Part shown: positions 44,719 to 52,822 of the stretch, one piece after another
Numbering within the stretch: position 1 is the stretch's first letter
How the letters are laid out: every line of letters begins with the position of its first letter
Assembly (NCBI GenBank): GCA_963840545.1
Contig: CAWIZE010000012.1
Span: forward strand, 1-64,000
Length of the DNA stretch: 64,000 bases
Reading direction: 5' to 3'
Source of the DNA: JAKAWQ01 sp963840545
GTDB taxonomy: Bacteria; Pseudomonadota; Alphaproteobacteria; Acetobacterales; Acetobacteraceae
Position numbers and translations under genes: made by a program
Notes under the pieces: generated by a model
Seen by the model: only the letters and a program-made list of their open reading frames with translations
Told to the model about the DNA's origin: nothing
Databases searched by the model: none

Positions 44719-45735
44719 GCGATGGAGTTCCGTTCGCACAGGGGATGCATCGGGCCACGCGGCAAGCGCAGGAGGCGCATGGGCTCGCTGCCCGGAGCTC
44801 GGGTCCGTATGTGATGAAGACGGCGGGAAAGTCAAGCGGGTACTGGCCGCTGAGACCGCGGCGAGCGCCGGTTCGAGCCATGGCAGATCCGCCCCGCCGG
44901 CCGACCACGCGCCCTCTGCTGCGGCGATATCGGCAGCGTTGCGGGCGAATTCGAGCGCCGGGGGAAGGGAAGCAGGCAGGTGGACTGAAGTGCAGAAAGG
45001 ATAATCGCGCACGCGCCATTCCGGGCGATGGGTGATGAAGAACGCAAGCGTGGGCACGCTCCAGGCGTCGGCGAGGTGAACCATCGCGGTATCGGTGGAA
45101 GCGATCAGCGCGGCGCCGGCCACCAGCCCGGCCAGCTCGGCGAGCGAGGCGACCGCCGGGCGGTAGACGATCCGCGGATGCGGTTCCGCAGGCCTGCCCT
45201 GCGTGACGATGGGCAGCCGCTGCAGCGCGAGGAGTGCCGCGAGCAGACGCGCATGCACGCCAGCCGGCATCGTGCGCAAAGCCATCGCCGCGCGCGGACA
45301 GACCAGCACGTACTTCCCCGGCAGGCCCGCCGGCCGGCGCGGGCGGAGTGAAGCGGCAAGCCAGGTGTTGCGCTTCTCGCCGGCGGGAATGGCGGCCGCG
45401 TCGGCGCCGAGGCGGGTGAGGAAATAATCGACCATGGAGGTGCCGCGGAAGGAGGGATCGAAGGCGAATTCGCGGATATCGATCCGCACCTCGAAGGGCG
45501 CCGGCGCCGCTGCGCGGTAGGGGAACCACGTTACGTCCGCGAACGGCGCGGCGGCATGGACGGCATCGACGAGCCGGCGGCCGAAGAGCGGCTTGCGCAC
45601 CAGGAGCGGCCGCCTCCCGGCGAACCGGCCGGCGGCAAGGGCCGCGGCAAGCGCGGAGAGGCCGATCACGCCGTCGCCGAGCGTCATGCCGAAGCCGTTG
45701 AGGATGGCCACGCGGCGCAGCCGGCGCGCGTGCAT
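43150..45735 (-). CDS. Continuous ORF: GT9-like domain in frame with helicase
   Basis: No stop codon separates a glycosyltransferase family 9-like domain from the helicase, so ribosomes starting at ATG 45735 would make one 861-residue protein. The first part (about 1-310) opens with RVAILNGFGMTLGDGVIGLS. It has YVLVCPRAAMALRTMPAG and the family's ASTDTAMVHLADAWSVPTLA, typical of ADP-heptose:LPS heptosyltransferase relatives. The linker to the helicase (about 310-340) is low in complexity. The GT start is two bases after the CitE stop. It may be a real fusion, or a lost stop: one frame has a TGA at 44832-44834, so a single-base indel would separate the genes. Confidence 0.6.
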   Translation of the reverse strand: MHARRLRRVAILNGFGMTLGDGVIGLSALAAALAAGRFAGRRPLLVRKPLFGRRLVDAVHAAAPFADVTWFPYRAAAPAPFEVRIDIREFAFDPSFRGTSMVDYFLTRLGADAAAIPAGEKRNTWLAASLRPRRPAGLPGKYVLVCPRAAMALRTMPAGVHARLLAALLALQRLPIVTQGRPAEPHPRIVYRPAVASLAELAGLVAGAALIASTDTAMVHLADAWSVPTLAFFITHRPEWRVRDYPFCTSVHLPASLPPALEFARNAADIAAAEGAWSAGGADLPWLEPALAAVSAASTRLTFPPSSSHTDPSSGQRAHAPPALAAWPDASPVRTELHRLSETIVSTAEPAAHATEPPAEAPLFSALGLSDAILRAITEKGYRHPTPIQAQAIPVVLMGRDVLGCAETGTGKTAGFTLPMIDILSGSRGRARMPRSLILEPTRELALQVAENFVQYGKYQKLTHALLIGGESVSDQREVLARGVDVLIATPGRLLDLFERGGLLLTDTHILVIDEADRMLDMGFIPDVERIVNLLPRRRQTLLFSATLAPEIRRLADAFLDNPKEITVARPASVAATITERMALVAEQDKREALRRLVRVEQVQNALIFCNRKRDVDILLRSLMRHHFGAGALHGDMAQSVRFATLEKFRAGETRLLVCSDVAARGLDIGGLSHVFNFDVPHHAEDYVHRIGRTGRAGREGRAFTLATPADRLAVEAIERLTGHAIPRLQVEGLDPVEWAADEGRARGRRGGRSARTAPPRPVSEPRPVSEPRPVSEPRPAAPAPAPARARAPRPAPKPASAPSPRPLASASRPVSRRAPDPAPREPAPPGPARPVVGFGADVPAFMRVDARGLSPSESEP
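43401..43454. repeat. Three perfect 18-bp tandem repeats in the helicase tail
   Basis: GGGGCTCGCTCACGGGGC occurs three times head to tail (43401-43418, 43419-43436, 43437-43454). Read on the minus strand each gives a PRPVSE hexapeptide. A shorter GCGGGT run lies just before, at 43373-43394. Confidence 0.95.
44806..44835 (-). promoter_or_regulatory. Possible internal promoter of the helicase gene
   Basis: On the minus strand TTGACT (44835-44830) is followed 17-18 bases later by ACATAC or CATACG (44812-44806). It lies exactly at the junction between the GT-like domain and the helicase, about 90 bases before the TTG start, which supports independent expression of the helicase. Confidence 0.35.
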
Positions 45736-45737
45736 CG

Positions 45738-46595
45738 TCAGTCGGCGGCGGCGAGGATGCGCAGCGCCAGCCGGTGGTGCGGGCGGTCGATCATCTGCCC
45801 GTCGAGCGTCAGCACCCCGGCCCCCGGATTGGCGGCGAAAAGCCCGGCGACCGCGCGCGCCCAGCGCAGGCGGTCGGGCGTGGGGGTGAAGGCGGCGTGC
45901 GCCGGGGCGATCTGGTCGGGATGGATCAGGTATTTGCCGCAGAAGCCGTCGGCCGCCGCTGCTGCCGCCTCGGCCGCGAAGCCCGCCGGATCGCGCGGGT
46001 CGGGGAAGGGCGTGTCGATCGCGGGCACGCCGGCCGCCGCCGCGGCGATCAGCGTGAGCCCGCGGGCCACGCCGAGTGGCTCGGCGAAGCGGCCGCTTGC
46101 CAGGCGCGGGCTGATGCCGAGATCGGCGGAGAGGTCCTCGGCGCCGAAGGAGAGCGCGAGAAGCCGCGGCAGGCCGGGCCCGTAGCGTCCGAGCGCCTGG
46201 ACGGAGGCGGCGGTCTCGGTGACCAGCGCGATCACCGCGACGGCGCCGGGCGCCAGTCCCGCCGCCGCCTCGAGCCCGCCGAGGCGCTGATCGAGCCGGA
46301 GCAGCGCCTCCGGCCCGGCGCATTTCGGCAGCAGAACCCCCGCCGGCCGGCCCGGCACCACCGCCGCGAGATCCCCGAGGTGCCAGGGGGTCTCCTCGGG
46401 ATTGACCCGCACGATCACGCCCGGGCGCGAAAGCCCCGCCAGCAGCGCCGCAACCCCGGCGCGCGCCGCCTCCTTGCCCGTCGGCGCCACCGCGTCCTCA
46501 AGGTCGAGAATGACGGCGTCGGCCTCGCCCGCGAGCGCCTTGGCGATCTTGCGTTCCGAATCGCCGGGCGCGAACAGCAGGCTGCGCAGCCGCAT
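45738..46595 (-). CDS. CoA ester lyase of the HpcH/HpaI (CitE-like) family
   Basis: A 285-residue TIM-barrel lyase that cleaves or forms beta-hydroxyacyl-CoA esters such as malyl-CoA or citramalyl-CoA with Mg2+. It begins RSLLFAPGDSERKIAKAL. It has DAVILDLEDAVAP with a metal-binding Glu, RVNPEETPWHLGDL, LVTETAASVQ and FGAEDLSADLG. It ends with FCGKYLIHPDQIAP, typical of malyl/citramalyl-CoA lyases. It overlaps the MaoC gene's stop by one base. A MaoC hydratase plus a CitE-type lyase is the pair used for itaconyl/citramalyl-CoA or mesaconyl/methylmalyl-CoA chemistry, so one of those is the likely role. Confidence 0.87.
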   Translation of the reverse strand: MRLRSLLFAPGDSERKIAKALAGEADAVILDLEDAVAPTGKEAARAGVAALLAGLSRPGVIVRVNPEETPWHLGDLAAVVPGRPAGVLLPKCAGPEALLRLDQRLGGLEAAAGLAPGAVAVIALVTETAASVQALGRYGPGLPRLLALSFGAEDLSADLGISPRLASGRFAEPLGVARGLTLIAAAAAGVPAIDTPFPDPRDPAGFAAEAAAAAADGFCGKYLIHPDQIAPAHAAFTPTPDRLRWARAVAGLFAANPGAGVLTLDGQMIDRPHHRLALRILAAAD

Positions 46596-47053
46596 CACGC
46601 CGCCCCGGGCCGCTTTTGCATCAGCGCCGCCCGCTCGCAACTGGCGACGAGCACGCCCGCCTGGTTGAACGCCTGGTGGCGGAAGGTGACGATGCCGGCA
46701 TCGGGGCGAGAGCGGCTCGGCCGCGCCGCGAGCACGGTGGTCTCGACCCTGAGCGTGTCGCCGGCGAAGACCGGCGCGGGAAAGCGCACGTCGCTCATGC
46801 CGAGATTGGCGATGGTCGTGCCCTGGGTGGTGTTGTGCACGCTCATCCCGATCATCAACCCGAGGGTAAAGAGCGAGTTCACGAGCGGGCGGCCGAATTC
46901 CGTTCCCTTCGCGTACTCGGCGTCGAGATGGAGCTTCTGCACGTTCATTGTGAGCGAACAGAAGAACACGTTGTCGGCCTCGGTGACGGTGCGCGTCCAC
47001 TCGGCATCGACGACCCGGCCGGCCGCGAGATCCTCGAAGAACAGTCCCGCCAT
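46595..47053 (-). CDS. MaoC-like hydratase/dehydratase
   Basis: A 152-residue single hot-dog domain protein that hydrates an enoyl-CoA. It shows MAGLFFEDLAAGRVVDAEWT, TVTEADNVFFCSLTMNVQKL with the catalytic-region D and N, the GRPLVNSLFTLGLMIGMSV helix and VRFPAPVFAGDTLRVET. These match MaoC/mesaconyl-CoA hydratase-type proteins. It is coupled to the CitE-like lyase downstream. A 33-codon ORF (47158-47057) ends three bases before it; it has no recognisable domain. Confidence 0.87.
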   Translation of the reverse strand: MAGLFFEDLAAGRVVDAEWTRTVTEADNVFFCSLTMNVQKLHLDAEYAKGTEFGRPLVNSLFTLGLMIGMSVHNTTQGTTIANLGMSDVRFPAPVFAGDTLRVETTVLAARPSRSRPDAGIVTFRHQAFNQAGVLVASCERAALMQKRPGAA

Positions 47054-47219
47054 CCCTCAGGCCTCCGCCATCACCGGAAAGCGCGGCGGGATCGGGTGGC
47101 GGCCGGCGTCCGTGCCGCCGGGCGCGGGCGCAATCCCGGGCGGTTGATCAGCAAGCATGGGGTTGGCCATCCCAGGCCAGGACAATTCCTGCGGAGCGCG
47201 GCCGGCGATGCCAATCGCG

Positions 47220-48827
47220 CTACCCCTGGGCCGCGCGATCGGCGCGGATCATGTCCGCCGCCTTCTCGGCGATCATGATCGTCGGCGCATTGGTATTGCC
47301 CGACGTGATGGCGGGCATCACCGAGGCATCGGCGACGCGCAGGCCGCCCAACCCGTGCACGCGGAGCCGCGCATCGACCACCGCCTGCGGATCCTCGCCC
47401 ATCCGGCAGGTGCCGACGGGATGGAAGATGGTGGTGCCGATCTCGCCTGCCGCGCGCACGAGGTCCGCATCGCTGGCGGCGGCGGGCCCGGGGCGGAACT
47501 CCTCCGGCGCGAAGCGCGCGAGCGCCTTCGCCGCCGCGATCCGCCGCGTCAGCCGCATCGCCGCGACCGCGACACGACGATCGGCCTCGGCGGCGAGATA
47601 GTTGGGCCGGATCGCCGGCGCCTTCCCGGGCTCCGGTCCCTTCAGATGCACCGACCCGCGGCTCTCCGGGCGGAGATTGCAGACCGAGACGGTGAAGGCA
47701 GGGAAGGCGTGCGGCGGGGCATCGAAGCGATCGAGGCTGAGCGGCTGGACATGATACTCGAGGTCGGGGGTCTCGCGCGACGCATCGCTCCTTGTGAAGC
47801 AGCCGAGCTGGCTCGGCGCCATCGTCAGCGGGCCGCGCCGGAAGAGCGCATACTCGAGCCCCATACCGATCCGCCCGAGCAGGCTGTTCGCACGCTCGTT
47901 CAGCGTCCGCGTGTGATGCACCTTGTAGGCCATGCGGATCTGCAGATGATCCTGCAGATTCTCGCCGACGCCCGGCAGCTCGTGCCGCACCGCGATCCCG
48001 CGTTGCTTGAGCAGCACGCCCTGCCCGATCCCGGAAAGCTCGAGCAGGTGCGGCGAGCCGATCGCGCCGGCCGCGAGAATGACCTCGCCCGCCTCGACCT
48101 CCTCGGCCACGCCGCGGCGCGCAAAGGCAACGCCCCGCGCCCGCCTTCCGGCGAAAAGAACGGCCCGCGCCTCGGCCCCCGTGAGCACCGTGAGATTGGG
48201 CCGGCCCCGCGCCGGACGAAGGAACGCCTTGGCGGTATTGACCCGCACGCCACGCCGCTGGTTGACCTGGAAATAGCCGCAGCCCTCATTGTCGCCGCGA
48301 TTGAAATCATCGGTCGGGGGAATGCCGATCTCGGCCGCGGCGGCACGGAAGGCGTCAAGGATCTCCCACGAGAGCCGCATCTCCTCGACCCGCCACTCGC
48401 CGCCCACGCCGTGCACCGCGTCGGCGCCGCGCACCTGATCCTCCGACCGGCGGAAATAGGGCAGCACATCATCCCACGACCAGCCGACATTGCCGAGCTG
48501 GCGCCACTGATCATAATCGCGCGCCTGGCCACGCATGTAGATCATGCCGTTGATCGACGAACAGCCGCCCAACACCCGCCCGCGCGGATAGGAGAGCACA
48601 CGACCACCCAGCCCCGCCTCGGCCTCGGTCCTGAAACACCAGTCCGTGCGCGGATTGTTCTGGGTGTAGAGATAACCGATCGGAATGTGGATCCAGATAT
48701 AGCTGTCGCGCCCGCCCGCTTCGAGCAGAAGCACGGAAAACCGCGGGTCGGCCGACAACCGGTTGGCCAGCACACACCCCGCACTGCCGGCACCGACAAT
48801 CACATAATCGAACCGCCCGAGCGCCAC
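47220..48827 (-). CDS. GMC family FAD oxidoreductase (choline dehydrogenase-like)
   Basis: Oxidises an alcohol using FAD. The 535-residue protein has the N-terminal FDYVIVGAGSAGCVLANRL dinucleotide fold at 6-24, YPRGRVLGGCSSINGMIYMR (GMC signature 1), LAAGAIGSPHLLELSGIG (signature 2) and the catalytic FHPVGTCRMGED plus SGNTNAPTIMIAEKAADMI at the end. It starts at GTG 48827 behind a GGGAGGA site. It resembles BetA and related alcohol dehydrogenases, but the substrate is undetermined, as no glycine betaine genes are nearby. Confidence 0.92.
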   Translation of the reverse strand: MALGRFDYVIVGAGSAGCVLANRLSADPRFSVLLLEAGGRDSYIWIHIPIGYLYTQNNPRTDWCFRTEAEAGLGGRVLSYPRGRVLGGCSSINGMIYMRGQARDYDQWRQLGNVGWSWDDVLPYFRRSEDQVRGADAVHGVGGEWRVEEMRLSWEILDAFRAAAAEIGIPPTDDFNRGDNEGCGYFQVNQRRGVRVNTAKAFLRPARGRPNLTVLTGAEARAVLFAGRRARGVAFARRGVAEEVEAGEVILAAGAIGSPHLLELSGIGQGVLLKQRGIAVRHELPGVGENLQDHLQIRMAYKVHHTRTLNERANSLLGRIGMGLEYALFRRGPLTMAPSQLGCFTRSDASRETPDLEYHVQPLSLDRFDAPPHAFPAFTVSVCNLRPESRGSVHLKGPEPGKAPAIRPNYLAAEADRRVAVAAMRLTRRIAAAKALARFAPEEFRPGPAAASDADLVRAAGEIGTTIFHPVGTCRMGEDPQAVVDARLRVHGLGGLRVADASVMPAITSGNTNAPTIMIAEKAADMIRADRAAQG

Positions 48828-48849
48828 GCGTTCCTCCCGTTCGGAAGAC

Positions 48850-48867
48850 CGGGGGCGCTTGCCCCCG
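48850..48867. terminator. Hairpin between csaA and the GMC gene
   Basis: GGGGGC (48851-48856), loop GCTT, GCCCCC (48861-48866), extended by one pair. It lies 12 bases after the csaA stop on the minus strand, just ahead of the GMC ribosome-binding site, so it may attenuate or end transcription from csaA. Confidence 0.4.
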
Positions 48868-48878
48868 CGGCCTTTCTA

Positions 48879-49214
48879 TCAGAACATCCGTCCCCCGTCC
48901 GGGACCTTGAAGTCCGGCCTGACGAGCACGACGGCGCCGTCCTCGTCCGGCATGCCGAGGGTGAGCACTTCCGAGGTGAACGGGCCGATGCGGCGTGGCG
49001 GGAGGTTGACCACGGCGCAGACCTGGCGGCCGATCAGTCGGTCGGGCGGATAGTGTTCGGTGATTTGCGCCGATGATTTCCGCCGGCCGAGGCCCGGCCC
49101 GAAGTCGATCACGAGCTTGAGGGCGGGTTTGCGCGCTTCCGGGAAGGGCGTGGCCTCGACGACGGTGCCGACGCGGATCTCGACGCGCTCGAAGTCCTCG
49201 ATCGTGGCGCTCAT
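48879..49214 (-). CDS. csaA: CsaA-like tRNA-binding domain protein
   Basis: A 111-residue single OB-fold protein of the EMAP/Trbp111 type. It contains the segment FERVEIRVGTVVEATPFPEA at 8-27, LKLVIDFGPGLGRRKSSAQI, the PPRRIGPFTSEVLTLG region and DEDGAVVLVRPDFKVPDGG at the C terminus. CsaA in Bacillus has chaperone-like activity in secretion, and the fold binds tRNA. ATG 49214 follows GGAGAGGG. It is divergent from the gamma-glutamyltransferase gene. Confidence 0.9.
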   Translation of the reverse strand: MSATIEDFERVEIRVGTVVEATPFPEARKPALKLVIDFGPGLGRRKSSAQITEHYPPDRLIGRQVCAVVNLPPRRIGPFTSEVLTLGMPDEDGAVVLVRPDFKVPDGGRMF

Positions 49215-49323
49215 GGAGCCCTCTCCGGGGTAGGTCGCGTCATTATGACGCCAGGGGTGGTTCAATTGCCAATCGGCGGGTCCCGTGCCAGCGTCGGCGG
49301 CAGAGACGGGAGAGAGAGGGGGC

Positions 49324-50922
49324 ATGCGCGATTTCCATCTGCCGGGCCGGAGTCCCGCATTCGCGACCGGCGGCATGGCGGCAAGCTCGATGCCGGCGGC
49401 GACGCTGGCCGCGCTCGATGTGCTGCGTGCCGGCGGCAATGCGCTCGATGCGGCGGTCGCGGCGGTGGCGGTGCAGTGCGTGGTCGAGCCGCAATCGACC
49501 GGGATCGGCGGAGATTGCTTCTGCCTCTATGCGCCGGCGGGCAGCGGCAAGGTCGTGGCATTGAACGGTTCGGGTCGCGCGCCCGCGGCGGCGAGCATCG
49601 AGTGGTTCGAAAGCCGCGGGCTGCGGGCGCTCGAGAATACCTCCGCTCACAGCGTGACCGTTCCCGGCGCTGTTTCCGCGTGGGAGACGCTGCTCGCGGC
49701 GCATGGCACCAGGGGGCTCGACGAGCTTCTGCGCCCGGCGATCCGTTATGCCGAGGAAGGTTTCGTGGTGCCTCCGCGCCTTGCTTTCGATTGGGCGCTG
49801 CTCGCGGACAAGCTCCGCAAGAACGATGCCGCGGCGTTTCTTCCGCATGGCCGCGCGCCGGTTGCCGGCGAGCGGTTCGTGCCTCCGAATCTCGCGGCCA
49901 CGCTCAGGGCGATCGCGAAAGGAGGTGCCCGCGCTTTCTATGAAGGGCCGATCGCGGCGGACATGGTGGCAGCGCTGCGGGCGCGCGGCGGGCTGCACAC
50001 CGAGGCGGATTTCGCCGCCGGACGGACGGGGGCCGAGTTCGTGCCGCCGATCCGCACCACCTGGCGCGGCTTCGAGGTGTGGCAGTGTCCGCCGAACGGC
50101 GCGGGGCTGCTGGTGCTGATGATGCTCGGCATTCTCGGCGGGATGCCGAGCGCGCCCGATGGCCCGATGAGCGCGCTGCGCCTGCACCGGCATGCCGAGG
50201 CGGCGCGCCTGGTCTATCGGGACCGCGATGCGTTCCTCGCCGATCCGGCGCAAGTTTCGGTGCCGGTCGAGCGCCTGACGAGCCCGGGCTATCTCGCCGG
50301 GCTGCGCCGGATGATCGACGATGAGCGAGCGATGCGGACGCTGCCTCCCGCCGGCGAGGCGGCGATGCCGGTGCACGCGGACACGGTCTATCTCTGCGTC
50401 GTCGATCGCGACGGCAATGCGGCAAGCTTCATCAACTCCCTCTTCCAGGGCTTTGGCAGCGGCATCTTGGCCGAGAAGTCGGGGGTCATGCTGCAGAATC
50501 GCGGCTTCGGCTTCCGCCTCGAGCGCGGGCATCCGAACTGCATCGCCCCGGGGAAGCGGCCGATGCATACGATCATCCCCGGCATGCTGAGCAGGGACGG
50601 CGAGGCGATCATGCCGTTCGGCGTGATGGGCGGCCATTTCCAGCCGATGGGCCAGACGCTCTTCCTCACCAATTTCCTCGAGTACGGGCTCGATATCCAG
50701 GAGGCCCTGGATGCCCCGCGGGTCTTCCCCTATCAGGGCAGGCTCGAGATCGAGCGCGGCCTCTCCGCCGCCACGCTCGAGCGGCTGGCGCGCCTCGGGC
50801 ACGAGCCGGTGGTGGTGGAGCGACCGCATGGCGGCGGCCAGGCGATCTGGATCGACCGCGCGCGGGGCGTGCTTTGCGGCGGCTCCGATCCGCGCAAGGA
50901 CGGCCTGGCGCTGGGGTACTGA
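49324..50922 (+). CDS. ggt: Gamma-glutamyltransferase family protein
   Basis: An Ntn-hydrolase that removes gamma-glutamyl groups from glutathione and related compounds or acylates acceptors. The 532-residue precursor is cut before the nucleophile Thr354 (HADTVYLCVVDRDGNAASFI). It has VEPQSTGIGGDCFCLYAP near the N terminus and PGMLSRDGEAIMPFGVMGGH in the small subunit. The start is ATG 49324 after a GAGAGAGAGGGGGC stretch. No signal peptide is evident, which suggests a cytoplasmic enzyme acting on imported substrates. It is followed by an amidase gene after three bases. Confidence 0.9.
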   Translation: MRDFHLPGRSPAFATGGMAASSMPAATLAALDVLRAGGNALDAAVAAVAVQCVVEPQSTGIGGDCFCLYAPAGSGKVVALNGSGRAPAAASIEWFESRGLRALENTSAHSVTVPGAVSAWETLLAAHGTRGLDELLRPAIRYAEEGFVVPPRLAFDWALLADKLRKNDAAAFLPHGRAPVAGERFVPPNLAATLRAIAKGGARAFYEGPIAADMVAALRARGGLHTEADFAAGRTGAEFVPPIRTTWRGFEVWQCPPNGAGLLVLMMLGILGGMPSAPDGPMSALRLHRHAEAARLVYRDRDAFLADPAQVSVPVERLTSPGYLAGLRRMIDDERAMRTLPPAGEAAMPVHADTVYLCVVDRDGNAASFINSLFQGFGSGILAEKSGVMLQNRGFGFRLERGHPNCIAPGKRPMHTIIPGMLSRDGEAIMPFGVMGGHFQPMGQTLFLTNFLEYGLDIQEALDAPRVFPYQGRLEIERGLSAATLERLARLGHEPVVVERPHGGGQAIWIDRARGVLCGGSDPRKDGLALGY

Positions 50923-50925
50923 GCG

Positions 50926-52419
50926 ATGACCGAGCCCTGTGACCTCACCGCCCTCGAGGCGCGCGCGCGGATCGGCCGCAAGCAGCTTTCCGCAAGCGAG
51001 CTTCTCGAAAGCTGCATCCGCCGGATCGCGCGGGTCAATCCCGCGGTGAACGCGATCGTCGCCACCGATTTCGCCCGCGCCCGCGAAGCGGCGGCGGCGG
51101 TGGACCGGGCCGCGAGCCGGGGCGAGGCGCTCGGCGCGATCGCCGGGCTACCGGTCGGGATCAAGGATCTCGAGGATACCGAGGGGCTCGTCACCACTTT
51201 CGGCAGCCCGATCTTCGCCAATAACGTGCCGGCGAAGGACGAGCGCGTGGTGCGCGCGATCCGCGCCGCCGGCGGCATCATCCTCGGCAAGACCAACACG
51301 CCGGAGTTCGGCGCCGGCGCCAACACGCGCAATGCGGTGTACGGTGCCACCGGCAATCCGTTCGACCCGCAGAGATCGGCGGCCGGGTCGTCGGGCGGCT
51401 CGGCGGTGGCACTCGCGGCCGGCATGGTTCCGCTCGCATCGGGCTCCGATACGGGGGGCAGCCTGCGCAACCCCGCCGCCTTCTGCGGCATCGTTGGCTT
51501 CCGCCCGAGCCCCGGGCTCGTCGCGAACGAGAAGCGGCCGCTCGGCTGGTCCTCGCTGCCGGTGACCGGGCCGATGGCCCGCACGGTGGCGGATCTCGCT
51601 CTTCTCCTTTCCGTGATGGCGAGCGACGATGCGGCCGACCCGCTCGCGACCACCATCCATGGCCGCGCCGTCCGCCGGCCGGAGGATTTCTTTCCGCTGC
51701 CGGGCGTCGATCTTTCCGGGCTGAAGGTCGCGCTCACGCCCGATTTCGGCTTCGCGCCGACCGAACGTCAGATCGCCGGGACGTTCGCCGAGAAGACCGG
51801 CCTCTTCCGTCATGTCTTCGCCCACGGCGATGACGCGACGCCCGATTGCACCGGCGCGGACGAGGCGTTCGCGGTGCTGCGTTCGGTCGGCTTCCTCACA
51901 TCGCATCTCGACAAGGTGCGCGGACGGCGGAGCGAGGTGGGGCCGAACGTGATCGCCAATGTCGAGGAGGGCCTCGGCTATTCGGCCACCGACGTGGCGC
52001 GCGCCGGGACGCTGCAGACGGCGCTCTACCGGCGCTGGCAGGATTTCTTCCGCGACTATGACGTGCTGCTCTCGCCGGCGATCACCATCAGCCCGCGGCC
52101 GTGGAACGAGCTCTACCCGGTGGAAATCGACGGGAAGAAGACGAAAAGCTATTTTCATTGGCTGGCGCTCGCCTATGCGGTGACGCTGGCCGGGCATCCG
52201 GCGATCTCGCTGCCGGTCGGGCGCGATCGGGCCGGGATGCCGTTCGGGCTGCAGATCGTCGGCCCGCGCGGGGGAGATGCCAGGGTTCTCGCGGTCGCGG
52301 CCGCGCTCGAGGCGATGCTGGCGGGCGATCCGCGAACGGCACGCCCGGTGCCGGATATCGAGCGCCTCGCGGCCGCGCCGCCGCTTTGCGAAAGCCCCGG
52401 CTTCCTCGGGTTCGACTGA
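50926..52419 (+). CDS. Amidase (amidase-signature family)
   Basis: A 497-residue amide hydrolase using a Ser-cisSer-Lys triad. K80 lies in PVGIKDLED, cis-Ser S155 in AAGSSGGSAVALA and nucleophile S179 in SGSDTGGSLRNPA, with the usual 24-residue spacing between the serines. The N terminus resembles glutamyl-tRNA amidotransferase subunit A, but gatB and gatC are absent, so it is more likely a free amidase. The pairing with gamma-glutamyltransferase suggests breakdown of amino-acid amides or gamma-glutamyl amides. The substrate is unknown. Confidence 0.9.
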   Translation: MTEPCDLTALEARARIGRKQLSASELLESCIRRIARVNPAVNAIVATDFARAREAAAAVDRAASRGEALGAIAGLPVGIKDLEDTEGLVTTFGSPIFANNVPAKDERVVRAIRAAGGIILGKTNTPEFGAGANTRNAVYGATGNPFDPQRSAAGSSGGSAVALAAGMVPLASGSDTGGSLRNPAAFCGIVGFRPSPGLVANEKRPLGWSSLPVTGPMARTVADLALLLSVMASDDAADPLATTIHGRAVRRPEDFFPLPGVDLSGLKVALTPDFGFAPTERQIAGTFAEKTGLFRHVFAHGDDATPDCTGADEAFAVLRSVGFLTSHLDKVRGRRSEVGPNVIANVEEGLGYSATDVARAGTLQTALYRRWQDFFRDYDVLLSPAITISPRPWNELYPVEIDGKKTKSYFHWLALAYAVTLAGHPAISLPVGRDRAGMPFGLQIVGPRGGDARVLAVAAALEAMLAGDPRTARPVPDIERLAAAPPLCESPGFLGFD

Positions 52420-52434
52420 GGTCCGCGCCGCCGG

Positions 52435-52692
52435 TCAACCCGCGCGGCGGCCCCCGAAGGCATTGAACGTGATCAGCGTATAGGTGTCCTTCACGCCCGG
52501 GATGGCCTGGATGCGCTCGGTGACGAAGCGGCCGATATCGGCATCCGGATCGAGATAGAACTTGCCGAGCAGGTCGTACTGGCCGGACGTCGAGTAGAGC
52601 TCCGAAAGTTCCTCGATCTCGTCCGCGGCGCGCGCGGCCACGCGATAGGCCGTTCCCATCGCGCATTTGATCTGCACGAAAATCGCATGCAT
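52435..52692 (-). CDS. Stand-alone Lrp/AsnC ligand-binding domain protein
   Basis: An 85-residue protein made of the RAM ligand-binding domain of the Lrp/AsnC family alone (HAIFVQIKCAMGTAYRVA, ELYSTSGQYDLLGKFYLD, ERIQAIPGVKDTYTL). It has no helix-turn-helix, so it cannot bind DNA by itself. It could sense an amino acid or modulate another Lrp. It starts at ATG 52692 after AGGAGA. It is convergent with the amidase gene and divergent from the TPP enzyme gene, so it may regulate one of them indirectly. Confidence 0.8.
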   Translation of the reverse strand: MHAIFVQIKCAMGTAYRVAARAADEIEELSELYSTSGQYDLLGKFYLDPDADIGRFVTERIQAIPGVKDTYTLITFNAFGGRRAG

Positions 52693-52822
52693 CGCGCTTC
52701 TCCTGTTCCGCTCCCGAGCATGCCACGACGGCCGCCACGCTGCCCAGGTGCCCAGGGACGTGACGATCGCGCGCGGGCCGCCTATGCTCGCCTGCGGAGA
52801 AATCTGCGAGGCGGAGGAGACC

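Noticed and set aside
47057..47158. 33-codon ORF ahead of the MaoC gene as an annotated protein
   Set aside because: No good ribosome site and no recognisable domain; kept only as a possible leader.
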